Notes under the pieces: generated by a model
Databases searched by the model: none
What the model was told of the DNA's origin: nothing
The model's input: the letters and a program-made list of their open reading frames with translations, nothing else
Translations under genes and position numbers: made by a program
Shown here: one piece after another, positions 1 to 10,975 of the stretch
How the letters are laid out: each line of letters begins with the position of its first letter
Position numbering within the stretch: the stretch's first letter is position 1
Assembly (NCBI GenBank): GCA_964016985.1
Contig: OZ024824.1
Coordinates: 121,888,839 to 121,952,838 of the forward strand
Source: Anodontia alba
Taxonomy: Eukaryota > Mollusca > Bivalvia > Lucinida > Lucinidae
Direction: 5' to 3'
DNA: 64,000 nucleotides

Positions 1-840
1 CAAGCAAGTCCCTTCCGAAAAGAGCTCTACACTAAAAGAAAAACAATGCCAATCACAGACGTCTTAGGATAGTCACAAGCTATCTAGAACTTTACCATAA
101 TTTCCGAACCCTTATTTCCCACGTTTTACCATATTAAGAGGCGATCTGATCAATAAAAAGTAAAGAATTTCTTTTATACTTGTGTTTAAAGCGGCGGAAA
201 TGATTTAGTATTTTTTTTTTTCTATTTAACTCCTTCATTTAAAACGAGTTTGCTGTATGTTATGGGCTAATGACTTTAGACTTCTGGATGTTGGTACCTA
301 GTTTCTTTTTCTTCTTCTTTTTTTTTGTAGCAAAAAGCAGACCCTTGACAGCAAGGACCGCATTAATTGACTAAAAATAACACACTCATCGAGTCTGTTC
401 TTGACTACTTATTTAAAACGCAGCATTGCTTAAAACCTCGAGCCACGTGTTAAGCAGACTATTTTCAGTAGACTATTTTCACAATCACACCGAACAGGCC
501 TAGTAGTCCTATAGACTATGAAATAAAATGTTATGCTGAGGTACGGGCAAACATTTCACAGTCGCTGCACGCCTCTGAACACCAGTAAAGATAAATATGT
601 CCTATAGACAGAGATCCCTTGGAAGTCAACGAACTGAAAACAGTAGCCTCGGTTTGATTAAATCTGTCCATGATCAGTTATGTAAAATGCAACAATGTTT
701 ACTCTATCTAGTCATGTGTTGACCAGGAATCTAGTTTCTCAACTTCACGAGAAAGGACTCGGTGAACCAAAAGGGCCAGAAAAATAATCAATAACTATCA
801 TAACGAAGCACCTAGTGTACTAACAGTGGTTAATTAAAAG
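1..840. other. No gene recognised
   Basis: AT-rich sequence with short T- and A-runs near 209-222 and 300-325. No open frame, tRNA fold, inverted repeat or recognisable element was found. Bases 15-60 faintly resemble the short hairpin repeat at 35318-35400 and may be a decayed end of it. Confidence 0.4.
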
Positions 841-847
841 TAAACAA

Positions 848-1135
848 AAAAATGGACTGCCTTTGGAAACAAAGAGCACACAAATTCACGAAAATCGGAG
901 ACTCGGTTTGACTCTCTTCATATGCAACACTGTAATTTCGAGGCTGCATACGCTCCCTCCCCCCGCCACCCCCCCCCCGCTCCCCCCGCCATCCCCCGCC
1001 CCCCCCCCCCCCCCCCATACACTCACACCTAGCGCCGGCTTTAGCGGTATTCGATTTTCAAAATAACCAGAATGGACCCAGTGATTCCAAAGGAAATAAA
1101 ATATAACCTGCACTATGATGATGTACGAGGAGACT
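848..1135 (-). repeat. Dispersed repeat family Q, copy 1, with C-rich expansion
   Basis: Aligns by eye with 53660-53865, 60573-60815 and, more weakly, 17866-17960. Shared blocks include GGAGACTCGGTTTGA, a CTCTTCATATGCAACACT-like block and GGTATTCGATTTTCAAAATA. The strand is arbitrary. Between the two conserved halves this copy carries a ~60-base C-rich tract (957-1017), where the 53-kb copy has only a short C run. The class of element is unknown; it may be the UTR of a retroelement. Confidence 0.6.
957..1017. repeat. C-rich low-complexity tract
   Basis: Almost pure C with a few A, G and T interruptions. Several open frames on both strands run through it, and they encode only glycine- or proline-rich low-complexity peptides. 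Confidence 0.9.
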
Positions 1136-1371
1136 TTTTACGGACGCCACACGACACAATACCAGCTACAATAGAGTAAAATAAAAGTAAAAAAGGATTC
1201 TTTAAAGTTTAATATGTTCTGTAAAGAATTTTCCTTTGGACTCATAGAACATATTGATTCAATGAACTGAAAACAGCTAACCCTGAAACACCCACTCAGT
1301 ATGCTATATATGAAGTAAGCAACGGCATCTAAACGCAGATGAATAAACATAGAAAACTGATATAGATTTGA

Positions 1372-1660
1372 TTGATTGTGTTGGGGTGTAACGACAAGTC
1401 AAACTTTGTGGGTCATTTCGTGTCGTCTACCAGAGAAAGGGAGAAAAGAGATTGAAGAGATAGTAGAGGAGATAAAAGAGAGGGACAGGGGAAGAAGGAA
1501 GAACAAGAATAAAAGTAAAGAAACAGAAGAAATAAAAACATTCCCCCTCTACCCTTACCTCCTACAAGGAAAGCAAGCCTTGCCCAACTATAAGCCACAA
1601 TCAGTTGGACACCCCGGTGACGTAAGATACACGATACCTTCGCCACACCCGACCACCCCA
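1372..1660 (-). mobile_element. SINE-like element M, copy 1
   Basis: Reverse-complement match to 39952-40239 over its whole length (about 289 bp). Both end in a GTTGGGGTTTAACG-type block, which in the reverse sense is the TTAAACCCCAACAC tail. The body is rich in GAAGAGATAGTAGAGGAG-type purines and has a GTGACGTAAGATACACGATA-like block. No tRNA head is visible, so it could be a headless SINE or a truncated LINE end. The tail resembles that of the tRNA-headed SINEs in this window. Confidence 0.6.
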
Positions 1661-1731
1661 AACTGCCGAGAATGAGCCACACGATAGAACGTAGACTAAA
1701 CGATATTAACTAATATAGCACTGAACGATAT

Positions 1732-2409
1732 CATCACGAAAACATACCTATATAATTTTGACCCCCTTAAACCCAACATTTATATAGTAAATAGAAAGGA
1801 AGGCAATGATCAGGAATCGATACAATTACCTAATACCTTCCGTTCCAAGAGACCAAAGGGAAAGAAGGATGCACTTTAATTAACGGCACCACAATCAAAA
1901 CACTACAAGTAGAAAACCAAAAGGACAGTTTCTTCCCTTCCCAAAACATGGCCAAACGGCTATGCAAAAAAACAAACAAAAAAAAAAAAAAAAAAAAAAA
2001 AAAACCCTAGCCCTTAGTTCTGCCGTAGTATACACAATATATTTGTTCAGTGAAGGGTTCCTAGCTCATCAATACAACATCTCCGAGAATATAAAAATCA
2101 AACGAATACAGAGATGAAACAACGATTAGGACTCGACAGCAAGAAATAACTGAATGGTGAAGCAAAAGAAAACCAACAGTAGTAAAACTGGGGTTTACAG
2201 GGGTATACATGATTTTTTTCTTCATTATTTCTGCTCAAAAAATATTGTGGGTACTCGTTCGAACCGCCTTGGCGATGCGGTTCTAACGAGTACCCACAAT
2301 CTATGTTTTACGCAGAAATATGAAAAAATATCAGTATTTTTTATCTGAAAACTTTCAGTTTTAGGTGGTGAAGTTTTCAATATATTTGAATAAGCGTGTT
2401 TTCGTAATG
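1732..2409 (+). mobile_element. Hairpin MITE family A, copy A1 (split by an insertion)
   Basis: Family A elements are about 255-285 bp long. They begin CATYACGAAAACA and end TGTTTTCGTRATG. They contain a left hairpin (AAACCCCACTTTTATATAG pairing with the following AAACTGGGGTTT), a long central stem (GTGGGTACTCGTTAGAACCG and its complement) and a short right hairpin (GAAAATTTTC region). Here the left hairpin is broken at 1791 by a 388-bp insertion and resumes at 2187. The flanking bases are T and T. There is no coding capacity, so it depended on a transposase supplied from elsewhere. Confidence 0.85.
1792..2179 (-). mobile_element. Retroelement-like insertion L inside A1
   Basis: Flanked by TAGTAAA at 1785-1791 and 2180-2186, a 7-bp target duplication of sequence native to family A. 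It holds an internal A-rich tract at about 1967-2005. Its left end (GGCAATGATCAGGAATCGAT) recurs at 5950-5975, where it is preceded by AAGGC iterations. Its right part resembles 61275-61420. A variable-length duplication and a simple-repeat end suggest target-primed retrotransposition. No open frame was found. Confidence 0.7.
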
Positions 2410-2429
2410 TTTTATTCAACCAGTAGAAA

Positions 2430-2612
2430 ACAACAAGGTTTTAAACCCCGGAATAGGCGCAGAAGGAATCAGCATCCAATGCCATTTCAAGTGACATATG
2501 CTAGAACTGACATTTACAGGAATAGTTTCTTCCCAGATACCATTCGGGATTGGAATGCATTCCCTGCATCTAAAGTAACTTCTAATGAAAGTTCTGAAGA
2601 CTGTCGCTAGAT
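2430..2612 (+). pseudogene. LINE reverse-transcriptase C-terminal fragment
   Basis: The frame ending at 2610 contains RTDIYRNSFFPDTIRDWNAF. This matches the conserved block downstream of the reverse transcriptase in CR1/jockey-like non-LTR elements (R-T/I-D-x-Y-K-x-S-F-F-P-x-T-I-x-x-W-N-x-L-P). Only about 55 residues are recognisable, with nothing upstream before the MITE, so it is a 5'-truncated, dead copy. Family placement is from motif memory. Confidence 0.65.
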
Positions 2613-2910
2613 GCACATTACTCATGAGATCTGGAGACTAATCTTCGCAATCGTTTGGCCCTAATGAATGAATGTTTATTGATGTGTTACCAGTAAAATA
2701 GTCTCATTCTGATATTCTGATATTCCGAGGAGAAAAGTCTTTCCTTTCAGAGAAGACTTTTGTTGAGAGTCGGACTGGTGTGCAGAAAGCCAACAGAAAC
2801 ACACGCCTCCATTGTCAATAATATCGAAAAACATATTAAATACATCAGGTATCATTTAGAAGACACCATTTAGATGTGGCAAACATGATAATGTAGATTT
2901 ATTGGACATG

Positions 2911-3235
2911 CAGTCGACTCTCGTTATCTCGAATTCCAAGGCACTCTCTGAAATACTTCGAGACTTCCGTACCTCAATTTGCAGAATTTAGGAAAAAATG
3001 AATCGAACAGCCACATTTAACAAATATATTTGTAATTTGACTCCTGAAGTTAGAGAAACATGGAAAATAGTGTGGAAAAGAGGAGAAATAGCTCCTTAGG
3101 AGCAATTTCTCCTCTTTTCCACAAGATTTTGTTATACCTGTTGTTAGATTTTCATGTTTTAGCAGGGACCAGATTATCGCATCGAGATAAGCGATTATTA
3201 GAGATAAGCGAGGTCGAGATAACGAGAGTCAGCTG
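2911..3235 (+). mobile_element. Pogo-like MITE family C, copy C1
   Basis: The termini are CAGTCGACTCTCGTTATCTC and its inverted complement, with CTG-TA at the right end. The inner palindrome at about 3065-3130 is a GTGGAAAAGAGGAGAAAT stem around GCTCCTTAGGAGC. Five copies occur in the window, mostly flanked by TA, as expected for Tc1/mariner/pogo transposons. The left TA of this copy is mutated to TG. No transposase is present. Confidence 0.85.
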
Positions 3236-3549
3236 TATCTTGCTGAGGAGGTACCTACATAATCAGAACCTCTAGAAGGTCTGTAGTAGAAAAGGTACCT
3301 GGTAAACGTTGTATCTTGTTTCTTCATGAAAATGTTGTGGGTTCTCTGAAGAAGAGCCTTATCTTTATCTTATTATGGTTGAGAAAAAGTGTCCTTTCTG
3401 GAGATATGGAATCATTCGACTCTTTTGATATCTGATTATATCGACCCATAAACCATTTAGGAGTCTGCATATGACAATTAACCTAAACATTGAAAACAAG
3501 ACAGAAGAGCGTCTTGTTCCGGACAGAATGCGTCCGGAAAGAACACACA

Positions 3550-3590
3550 CAAAAAAAAAAAAAAAAAAAAAAAAAAAACACAAAAAAAAC
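3550..3590. repeat. A-rich tract
   Basis: A run of about 40 bases, nearly all A, at roughly 3550-3590. It could be the oligo-A end of a retroelement, but no element body was recognised to its left. Confidence 0.7.
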
Positions 3591-3699
3591 AACACAAACT
3601 GGCAAACCTAAGTCTAAGTGAGGTTTTGCGCAAGTGGAAGTTGTTTAAGCACTCGCCCACTTGGATTTCCTACTTAACTTTCCAAGGCAATTCATCTGT

Positions 3700-3832
3700 T
3701 GCAGTGCTTCTGAGCTTGTTCGTCGGCGTTTCTTTAGTCATTATTTTGGTTTCCATCTCTCCTTCTTTTGGTGCCGGGGGAAGGTTGTGTTTCGTGATTG
3801 TGGCATTTCCTGGTTATCTTCAAGTAAAAAGG
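3700..3832 (+). mobile_element. Divergent LINE 3' end related to family D
   Basis: Shares the block CATCTCTCCTTCTTTTGGTG followed by a G-rich segment and GTGATTGTGGCATTTCCTGG with the family-D 3' ends and with 56230-56395 and 31380-31480. It is a short, 5'-truncated remnant. The two overlapping open frames here are by-products of its T-richness. Confidence 0.5.
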
Positions 3833-4775
3833 ATAAAATAGTTCCTTTCCAGAGTTAATGATTCCGATTAGATAGTTTCCTGCCTGTTTATAATTAAACA
3901 GTCATTTAATCTGAAGCCCGGCGCAACATCCAGCAAATGAAGAGGCAAGCAGAGTTGTCGATTCAACTTTTTATGCAGTATGTCACATTACATGTTATAC
4001 ACTATAATTCTGAATGCATATATATAATGATTTTAAATTGTTAGAAATAACAGCTGTGTGTGTATTTCTTTGAAATATATTAACTAGGTCACGACTAACG
4101 CTTAGATTCAAATGGGACTTGTTGAAAAAAATGACTTCAAGGAATTAACTCCGAATTTCGAAGATAAAACTCAAAAAAAGATTATAATAAAAAAAGGACC
4201 ATTTAAAACATGTCGCTATTAAAATGATACCGAATGCTGATATCAATTATGGGGCAGCTTGCTTCATCAAAAAACAAGAAATATTTGAGTCCCAACGCAT
4301 CCGCGCAGTCTTTGTTGTCCGCATAAAGAAACTTCGTGTGCTTGGCTATCTGAAATGCGTCCAGGGAAGATACTGATTAGACTGTGTGAATGCTCTTAAT
4401 CTTCGCTGGGCGTAGATGTTATTTTATACAAGCCTTTATAACTAGGATACGCGTATCTATACATCAGTGGATTAATTTATGAGTGGAAATCTAGGTTCAA
4501 GGTTTATGGGATTGAATTTTACATACAGATTGGTATTGAAGTGCTTTAGGAATGAACAATGTTTGTATTCCTTAAAATGTTTTATGTTGCAGCTTGCACT
4601 CTATGCATTTAAATGATTGAAATCAGTTCATTCATGATTGATTTATATGAATTATTCATGCAAATTAAATACAATAAATGTTTATTAATTCATCATTCAA
4701 TCATTACCAGATCTGCTATCTAGGTCATATTAACATATGCCTAATTAGTGATGCTGCACTTATCCTGAATGTTAG

Positions 4776-4821
<46 letters not shown>

Positions 4822-5420
4822 GAGAGCGTTTTTTTTTATCTGTCCGATGACAAAATAGACACTCGAATGATTTGATTGTTAGAATGTTTAGGGCATATAT
4901 GAAACAAACAATGAGGAATGACAGAATATCTAAAATATCCAGCAGAAATAGTGAAAGAAACAACAATTATCGTCCGGAAAGAATCGGCAATCTCATAGTA
5001 CCATTATGTCCGATAGCCCAAAGTGTTTTTGTATGCATTCAGTTCCAACGAAAAAGCAGTGAAAAACAATGCAAAGTTCGCACTTGAATATATATACATA
5101 CGACTTGTTCATTTATTTCCGACAAATGACATTTTTTCTGTTACTTATTGACTTCTGTTTCTTGTCTTTATTCTGCATTTTTAATATCAAAGATATATTT
5201 TATCGATTTTGTATAATTGCATTTGCACACCGAATACTTAGTGGAGCCGATAGATTTAATTTTGGCTGTCTCTATTACTATTTTACTGCATGTCTGTTCT
5301 TCTAGAAAATCTCATATCGAAGACATTAAATAGTTTTAATACATATCGAATGTAATGTGACATCGGACAAAATAAGAGCCAAGAGGCGAAGGCCTTGCTT
5401 AGCCTCTGCATCCGCATCTG
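3833..5420. repeat. No gene; contains a GA microsatellite (4778-4826)
   Basis: This 1.6-kb stretch holds one (GA)n tract and otherwise unremarkable AT-rich DNA. Short ATTCAT/ATGAAT repeats near 4610-4700 give weak self-complementarity. The frame at 5069-5305 is hydrophobic low-complexity and matches nothing I recognise. Confidence 0.5.
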
Positions 5421-5422
5421 AA

Positions 5423-5610
5423 CAAAAAGGTTAGGAAAAGTCCAGGGAGTGCCACAATCACAAGCCGCAGTCCTTCCCAGACACCAAGAGGATGAGGAAA
5501 CAGACAAAACCAAACAAGTGCAAATCGAACAAACGTACAAAACGCACTACGGTTAGCTTCCTCTTCCCCAAGTGAGGTAATCGCAATGCTAAAAGGACTG
5601 AATACCACAA
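5423..5610 (-). mobile_element. LINE family D 3' end, copy D6
   Basis: On the minus strand it ends CACTCCCTGGACTTTTCCTA followed by T-rich sequence, and upstream carries the CTTGGGGAAGAGGAAGC block. It is a 5'-truncated copy of about 190 bp. The family is shown by copies sharing one 3' end but starting at different 5' points. The long open frames through D copies are open in two registers at once and are not evidence of coding. Confidence 0.75.
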
Positions 5611-5642
5611 GCTGTGCATTATATACATTTATATTTTTATTT

Positions 5643-6069
5643 TAAGGCTCCATATTCTTCAAAAACAGACATCTTATTATCCAAGAAAGATTTAATAAAT
5701 TGATATATGGTATCAATACAATCATAAAATATGGCATCTGACAGCCTGTAAAATTTCAATTTGACTCTTGTTCTTAAAATGAAAATGATTTTTATCGTAT
5801 CTCTGAATTAATGTTCCCAACATTAATTCATTCAGAGACACGATAAAATTCATTTCATTTTTCGACCCAGTTCAAAAACGAGAGACTAACTGAAATTTTA
5901 CAGGCTGTCTGATGCCACATTTTATGATTGTATTAATATAGAAGGCAAGGCAAGGCAATGATCAGGAATCGATATATTTATCCCACACCTCCCATCAGAG
6001 ACCATATTTCAATTTATGAAATCTTTCTTGGATAAAAAATGTCTATTTTCGAGTAATATAGTGCCTTTA
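5643..6069 (+). mobile_element. Large hairpin element K, copy 1, with small insertion
   Basis: The outer arms (TATTATCCAAGAAAG at 5675 and CTTTCTTGGATAAAA at 6023) and inner arms (ACAATCATAAAATATGGCAT at 5719 and its near-complement at 5917-5936) make this one long inverted repeat. It has an ATTAATGTT centre near 5810-5830. The right arm is interrupted at about 5937-5999 by a fragment of element L carrying AAGGC iterations. A second copy lies at 59523-60251. Confidence 0.7.
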
Positions 6070-6513
6070 TAGATCAATGTTAGAGCGGTAGTGGTAGGGT
6101 AAACTGCGGTGCCTGTTCATGTATTTAAGACTCTCTTGTTGTTTGTATGTGTTAGTAAACTTGAGAATTTGGATAAACTATTCAACGTCAACTGCTCCCT
6201 TGCAAATCTAGACGTCGGATAGTTATTGCAAGGTAATTAGGAGATTATTATTAATATATATCGTATGTATGCATGCGCAATTAAGCATTTATTGCAAGAC
6301 GCTTGATATAATCGATATCATTGACCTTTATAATTAGACATAATTATCCTATAAGATTTTATTAAAGATCGAAAGACGTTTACGACTCCACAAGAACTGT
6401 TTATTATTGACGTATGTGTTTTATCACTGACACAAAAATGTACGTCGCATTAGTAATTCCAGGTAATATTCTAGTTACTTAAAAGTTTAAAAGTACTTAA
6501 AAGAAGATGCATA

Positions 6514-7448
6514 CAGGAGATATTGCAGTAAGGCGAGGATTTTGCCCTATTGGCTCAGGTGTTTAAAACAAGATTTCAGAAATTAAATTATTCAATTTCT
6601 ATTAAATATTCTGGTAGTCCGATGTCTAAATCATAGCAGAAAGGAAAATGTTAGCTTCTAGCTAATTATCACGGGGAGACAATTCGGTCCTGTTTACGCA
6701 CCCCAAAAACTCCTAAATCCATACCATGTTCAAAATGATGGGAATTATATTTAGTTACATTTCCCTTAATGAAATATGTCTTACATCAGAATGACGAGAA
6801 TATAAAACTGATTGGAAAATATGATTAAATGAATACAGTCAGTGCGCGTGTTTTTTATACCTGACTTGAATTCTCTTTCTCGTTTCCGTTACAATGCAAA
6901 ATTGAATGTGTTTCATAAACGTTGTTATAAAAAATATGTTTTCCCCGTAGACCCAAGCTGCCCTTTGGTGGAGATATTTCACTGATGAATGGGGATTTTG
7001 TGTTTTGTGTCCAGCGGGGAAACATACTTTTATAACAACTTTTAGGAAACGCATCTAATTTTGAATTTTCGCCGGACATAAGAAAAATAATTCAAGTCAG
7101 ATATACCAGACACGCGCACTGACTGCATTCATTTAACCATAATTTCCAATTAGTGTTATGTTCTCGTCATTCTGATACAAGAAATATTTCAGAAAGCGAA
7201 AGGTAAGTAAATGTAATTCCCATTAGTTTGAACATGGTATTTCGGAGTTTCTAGGGTGGGGTAAACAGGACCGAATTATCTTCCCCAAATAATAAGCCAG
7301 AAGCATAACTTTTGCTGTCTGCTATGATTCGGACATCTGACTACCGGAAAATGTAATAATACGTAATTGAGTATTTTAATTTCTGAAATCTGGTCTTCAA
7401 TACCTGAGCCAATAGGGGAAAATACTCGCCTTACTGCAATATCTACTG
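6514..7448 (+). mobile_element. Long inverted-repeat element family F, copy F1
   Basis: The terminal inverted repeats begin CAGGAGATATTGCAGTAAGG. The arms stay complementary over roughly 350-400 bp each, for example GTCAGTGCGCGTG near 6838 against CACGCGCACTGAC near 7111. Total length is 935 bp. TA precedes the left end. No transposase was seen, and the short frames here run across the palindrome. Its fold-back architecture would fit a large MITE or a foldback-type element. Confidence 0.8.
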
Positions 7449-7664
7449 TTAAGAAATCACCATCGCCATTAATAGATTTTGACGAGATCATAGGAAACAT
7501 TTGATAATACGCCTATGCGAATAACACAGCTTTGTAGCAGTATGAACATATAACAAATCTCAGTCTATTTAGGATCCTCTTTGCAAGTATGCATAAATGA
7601 TCCGTGAAAGCAACACTGTTGATAAAAAATATCATAAACAGCAGTCTCATTGCCACATACTATA

Positions 7665-7994
7665 CAGTCGACTCTCGTTATCTCGAATTCAAAGGGACTC
7701 TCTGAAATACTTCGAGATATCCATACGTCGATATATCAAGTTTACAGAATTGAGGAACAATAAATCAAACAACCACATACAACAAATGTATACGAAATTT
7801 GACTCCTGGAGTTAGAGCTATATTGAAAATATTGTGGAAAAGAGGAGAAATCGCTCCTTAGGAGCAATTTCTCCCCTTTTCCACAATATTTTGTTACCTG
7901 TTGCTAGATTTTTATGTTAAAACAGGGACCAGATTTTACTTCGAGATAAGCGGTAATTCGAGATAAGCGAGGTCGAGATAACGAGAGTCGACTA
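7665..7994 (+). mobile_element. Pogo-like MITE family C, copy C2
   Basis: TA then CAGTCGACTCTCGTTATCTC on the left; the inverted terminus on the right with CTG mutated to CTA. It carries the same inner palindrome (GTGGAAAAGAGGAGAAATCG) as the other copies. Confidence 0.85.
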
Positions 7995-7996
7995 TA

Positions 7997-8590
7997 TATG
8001 CTTTACCAGTTTAGTGCAAACATTTTTTGGATATAGGAAATGTTATCTATAATCAAAAGGGGTAGGCAAGAACACTGAAAGCACAAACAGAACATTATGA
8101 AAAAGTGTCAAGTGGGTCTAGACTGTTTCGTATGTGTTCCTGTTAAATGTCTTATTGCTGTTTTTTGATGGATCTTAGTCTCGTTAGGAACGTGGCGAAT
8201 AGTTTGTTTCTTTGCTTTTCATTATTGTGTTGCGTATGTACTGTCCGTCATGATTTATTTACACTTCCTCTTATCGTCACTGGTAAGATATACATTGCGA
8301 TTTTTGTGCTTCCTTAACTTAACATTTTCCTGTTTGCAGTCGAGCCCTCCTTTTTAGGTCATCGCAGTGTTGAAATTCATTTAAAATTGTTGTTTCTTAT
8401 TCTGTGTTGATCAACTGATGATTTAAGGCATACAATACCTACTTGGACCAAACAGTTATGTTTAGCAAATATATCTGTTGAGGACTAGGGTGGCCGGGGT
8501 GGGGGCGGGGCGCTATTTTTCTCTCATAACAAAATCAAATCGAATCCGCAAAAAGGGAGCACTGTTAGTATATGTCGGAGTACCCACAAC
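7997..8590. other. No gene recognised
   Basis: Unique-looking AT-rich DNA between C2 and B1. No open frame with recognisable content, no inverted repeat and no microsatellite of note. Confidence 0.4.
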
Positions 8591-8593
8591 TTA

Positions 8594-8953
8594 CAGTATA
8601 CCCTCAATGGTTCGAACACGGATGGCTAGTTTACCTCGAATGATTCGAACTCTTTTTTCAGTCCCTACAAAATTCTTCCAGTAGCTCAAGAAAACAAGTA
8701 TTTAGGGATTTTTTTTCTAATTTTATCATGGAATTGTATGTTGTGTATACTCATTAGAATCGCATCATCGAGGCAATTCTAATGAGTACATTCAACATAC
8801 AATCATTGTGTAGAAAGTAGAAAAGATTTCCCTAAATTGTCGCTATTTGCTACCTGAACTGGTGCCATGATTAACCCTCAGTGGCTCGAACTACCCGTGT
8901 CTCGAATGAATTTCCATTGTCCCAAAAATGTTCGAGCCATTGAGATTCTACTG
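8594..8953 (+). mobile_element. Pogo-like MITE family B, copy B1
   Basis: Bounded by TA on both sides. The termini are CAGTATACCCTCAATGGTTC and, inverted, GAGCCATTGAGATTCTACTG. Subterminal TCGAA-rich repeats give it the look of a pogo/Tigger-type MITE. The centre carries ACTCATTAGAATCGCATCAT pairing with GCAATTCTAATGAGTA, a stem also present in the unrelated family A. A second copy is at 35827-36166. Confidence 0.8.
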
Positions 8954-9007
8954 TATTTATAAAATTCAGCTCCAAATCGAATAAATATTTTGTTTAAGAA
9001 ATTAATA

Positions 9008-9680
9008 AGGGTTTCATGCTTGACTCTTTAATTGCACGACGGCGGTTCGGGCCTCAGACTCAATGACGGCCTCTTCGTAAAACTTTAACCAGTGGGTTGG
9101 GGCTTGACGATATGTCTTTGTCGTGGCCCGCCGTGGTTCAACTATTGATTTTCATTTACTCTGGCATACAGTAGAATTAGCCATGAGTACTCGTCTTTGT
9201 TTATTATAGTGATTAATTTGATTTTTATGTTTTCGCTTTGATGCATTGACTGAGTTGGGAGCCTTTATGCGAACCGATTTTTTGTGTTTCTGTATAAAGA
9301 GTAGCATTGGGACCCAGGGTGAAGTTAGCTAGCTGTAAAAGTGCTTTAAACCCCACGGTGGTTTACTCTACTGGCCGTTCTAAGGCGGTGGTCCCAGTGT
9401 TAGTCTTACTCTTTGTTGCTTTGTGGTTTATTCTACGAGGCGATTAGTTGTATGTCTTTCCGTGTGTCATTTTGTTCTTGTGTTTTTCAGTCCTTTTAGT
9501 ATTGCGATTACCTCGCTTGGGGAAGAGAGAGTTAATCTTAGTGCTTTTCGTACGTTTGTTCGATTTGTGCTTGTTTGGATTTGTCGGTTTCCTCTACATC
9601 TTGGGGTCTGGGAAGGGCTGCGTTTTGTGATTGTGGCACTCCCTGGACTTTTCTCTTACCTTTGTTTTTCAAAAACGTTC
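9008..9680 (+). mobile_element. LINE family D 3' UTR, copy D1
   Basis: It starts just beyond the position of the ORF end in D2 (CTCTTTAATTGCACGACGGC at 9028) and runs to the common 3' end GGACTTTTCTCTTACC plus T-rich sequence. It is near-complete for the 3' UTR but lacks the ORF, so it is a 5' truncation. The frames at 9423-9683 and 9448-9630 overlap in different registers and recur in other D copies purely because of repeat identity. Confidence 0.8.
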
Positions 9681-9958
9681 TGACGTGACGGTAACTTTTA
9701 ATTTCTGCGAGCCACAGAAGTGGATAAAATAACATTTTTCAATACAGTGCATATGTACTAGTGCTTGCTCGTAAAATAAATTAACTTTTTGAAATTCACG
9801 TTATTTGGTAAGGTAGTCTAAACAGTGAAAAAATAATTACCTAACAAATTGGAAGCTCGCAACTCCTATTCCAATTTAGGAAGGCAAGCAGGGAATCATT
9901 AGCGTTGTCTCCGTTTACAAAGACGGAAACTCTACCAAGAAGATCCATTCATCTCTTA

Positions 9959-10170
9959 ACCCTTGCCTTGCTGAATAAATTAAGATGCCACGTCCACTTC
10001 TAATTTCCAGCCAATCAGAATACTCGATCCGGGTTTTTGATAGAAACTCACATATTTAATGACAAACTGTACAGATCCAGATCATCTGGCTTCTTCTGGA
10101 TCTACACTGTTTGCTAAGACAGGGCATGTCGTGTTAAGCAAGAGACGGGCTGTTGTAAATTACTTCTCAA
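9959..10170 (+). mobile_element. MITE family R, copy 1, with damaged H hairpin
   Basis: Aligns with 34770-34980: CTTGCTGAATAAATTAAGAT, then CAATCAGAATACT, then AATGACAAACTGTACAGATCC and TACACTGTTTGCTAAGACAG. It contains an H-type hairpin in which part of one arm is deleted (10063-10115) compared with the intact copy at 34873-34939. Ends resemble AACCCTT and its complement. Confidence 0.65.
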
Positions 10171-10537
10171 CTGATCTTAATAGTTTAAACTGCAATATGG
10201 ACATTAGTAAGCCACGGCATTTGGTACAATGTCATAGTTTTCTAAACTGTTTGTACCTAGAAGAATAAACTTTATTATGTCTAGCCTTAAAATTGCCACT
10301 TGTCATCGCTGACACATTTATCTTTCCTCATGTGCCAAACATGACACAGCGAAATAATGAATTCACTATTGACCAAATAGGTGCATGAATAACGCAAATA
10401 ATAATTAACTCATCTCTGGAATTTACCGCTTTGCCCCTTAGTTTCTGAAACTGACTCATCCATTGGACCACCCTTCATGATAGGACTATGCCAGTGTACA
10501 TTTGCAAATTGTAAATCTTTAAATACGAGTAAATGAG

Positions 10538-10930
10538 CCGAATGTCAGAAAACATACCTTCGGAAATATGCGCCCAGAGAAGATTCAGATCAGCTAGAAC
10601 GTTTATGTTTTAATAGGCTCTTGCACTCTATACCAACTATAATGGTAAACTAAACTGCTTTAAGGAACTGTTGCAGTAAGGCGAGGTTTTCCCTAATTGT
10701 CTCATGTGTTTTAGATCATATTTGAGAAATTATAATATTCAAATTTTTGTTACATATTCCGGGAGCCCGATGTCTGAATCATAGCAAAAAGGAAAATTTA
10801 TGCTTCTGGCTTATAATTAAGGGGAGATAATTCAGTACTGCTTACCCCACCCTAAAGACTCCAAAATTAATACATTCAAAACGATGGGAAATACATTTAG
10901 TTACCTTTCCTTTTGATAAAACTGCTCGGA
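10538..10930 (+). mobile_element. Fragment of family E followed by a half copy of family F (F3)
   Basis: 10538-10600 has GAAAACATACCTTCGGAAAT and GATTCAGATCAGC, one arm of family E. From about 10661, TTGCAGTAAGGCGAGGTTTT through AAACGATGGGAAATACATTT matches one arm only of the family-F inverted repeat. The partner arm is missing, so this copy is a deletion product. Confidence 0.6.
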
Positions 10931-10975
10931 TCATGATTAATGGGTGTTTAAAGAAACGTCGTACCCTTGGCTGTC

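Noticed and set aside
1732..2409. Family A as a Helitron because of missing target duplication
   Set aside because: It has terminal inverted repeats and lacks a TC start, CTRR end and A/T target.
9423..9683. Recurring frame MVYSTRR... in LINE D copies (9.4, 23.4, 30.3, 54.4 kb)
   Set aside because: Two registers are open at once, and it lies in the 3' UTR beyond the ORF stop; repetition is due to copying, not selection.
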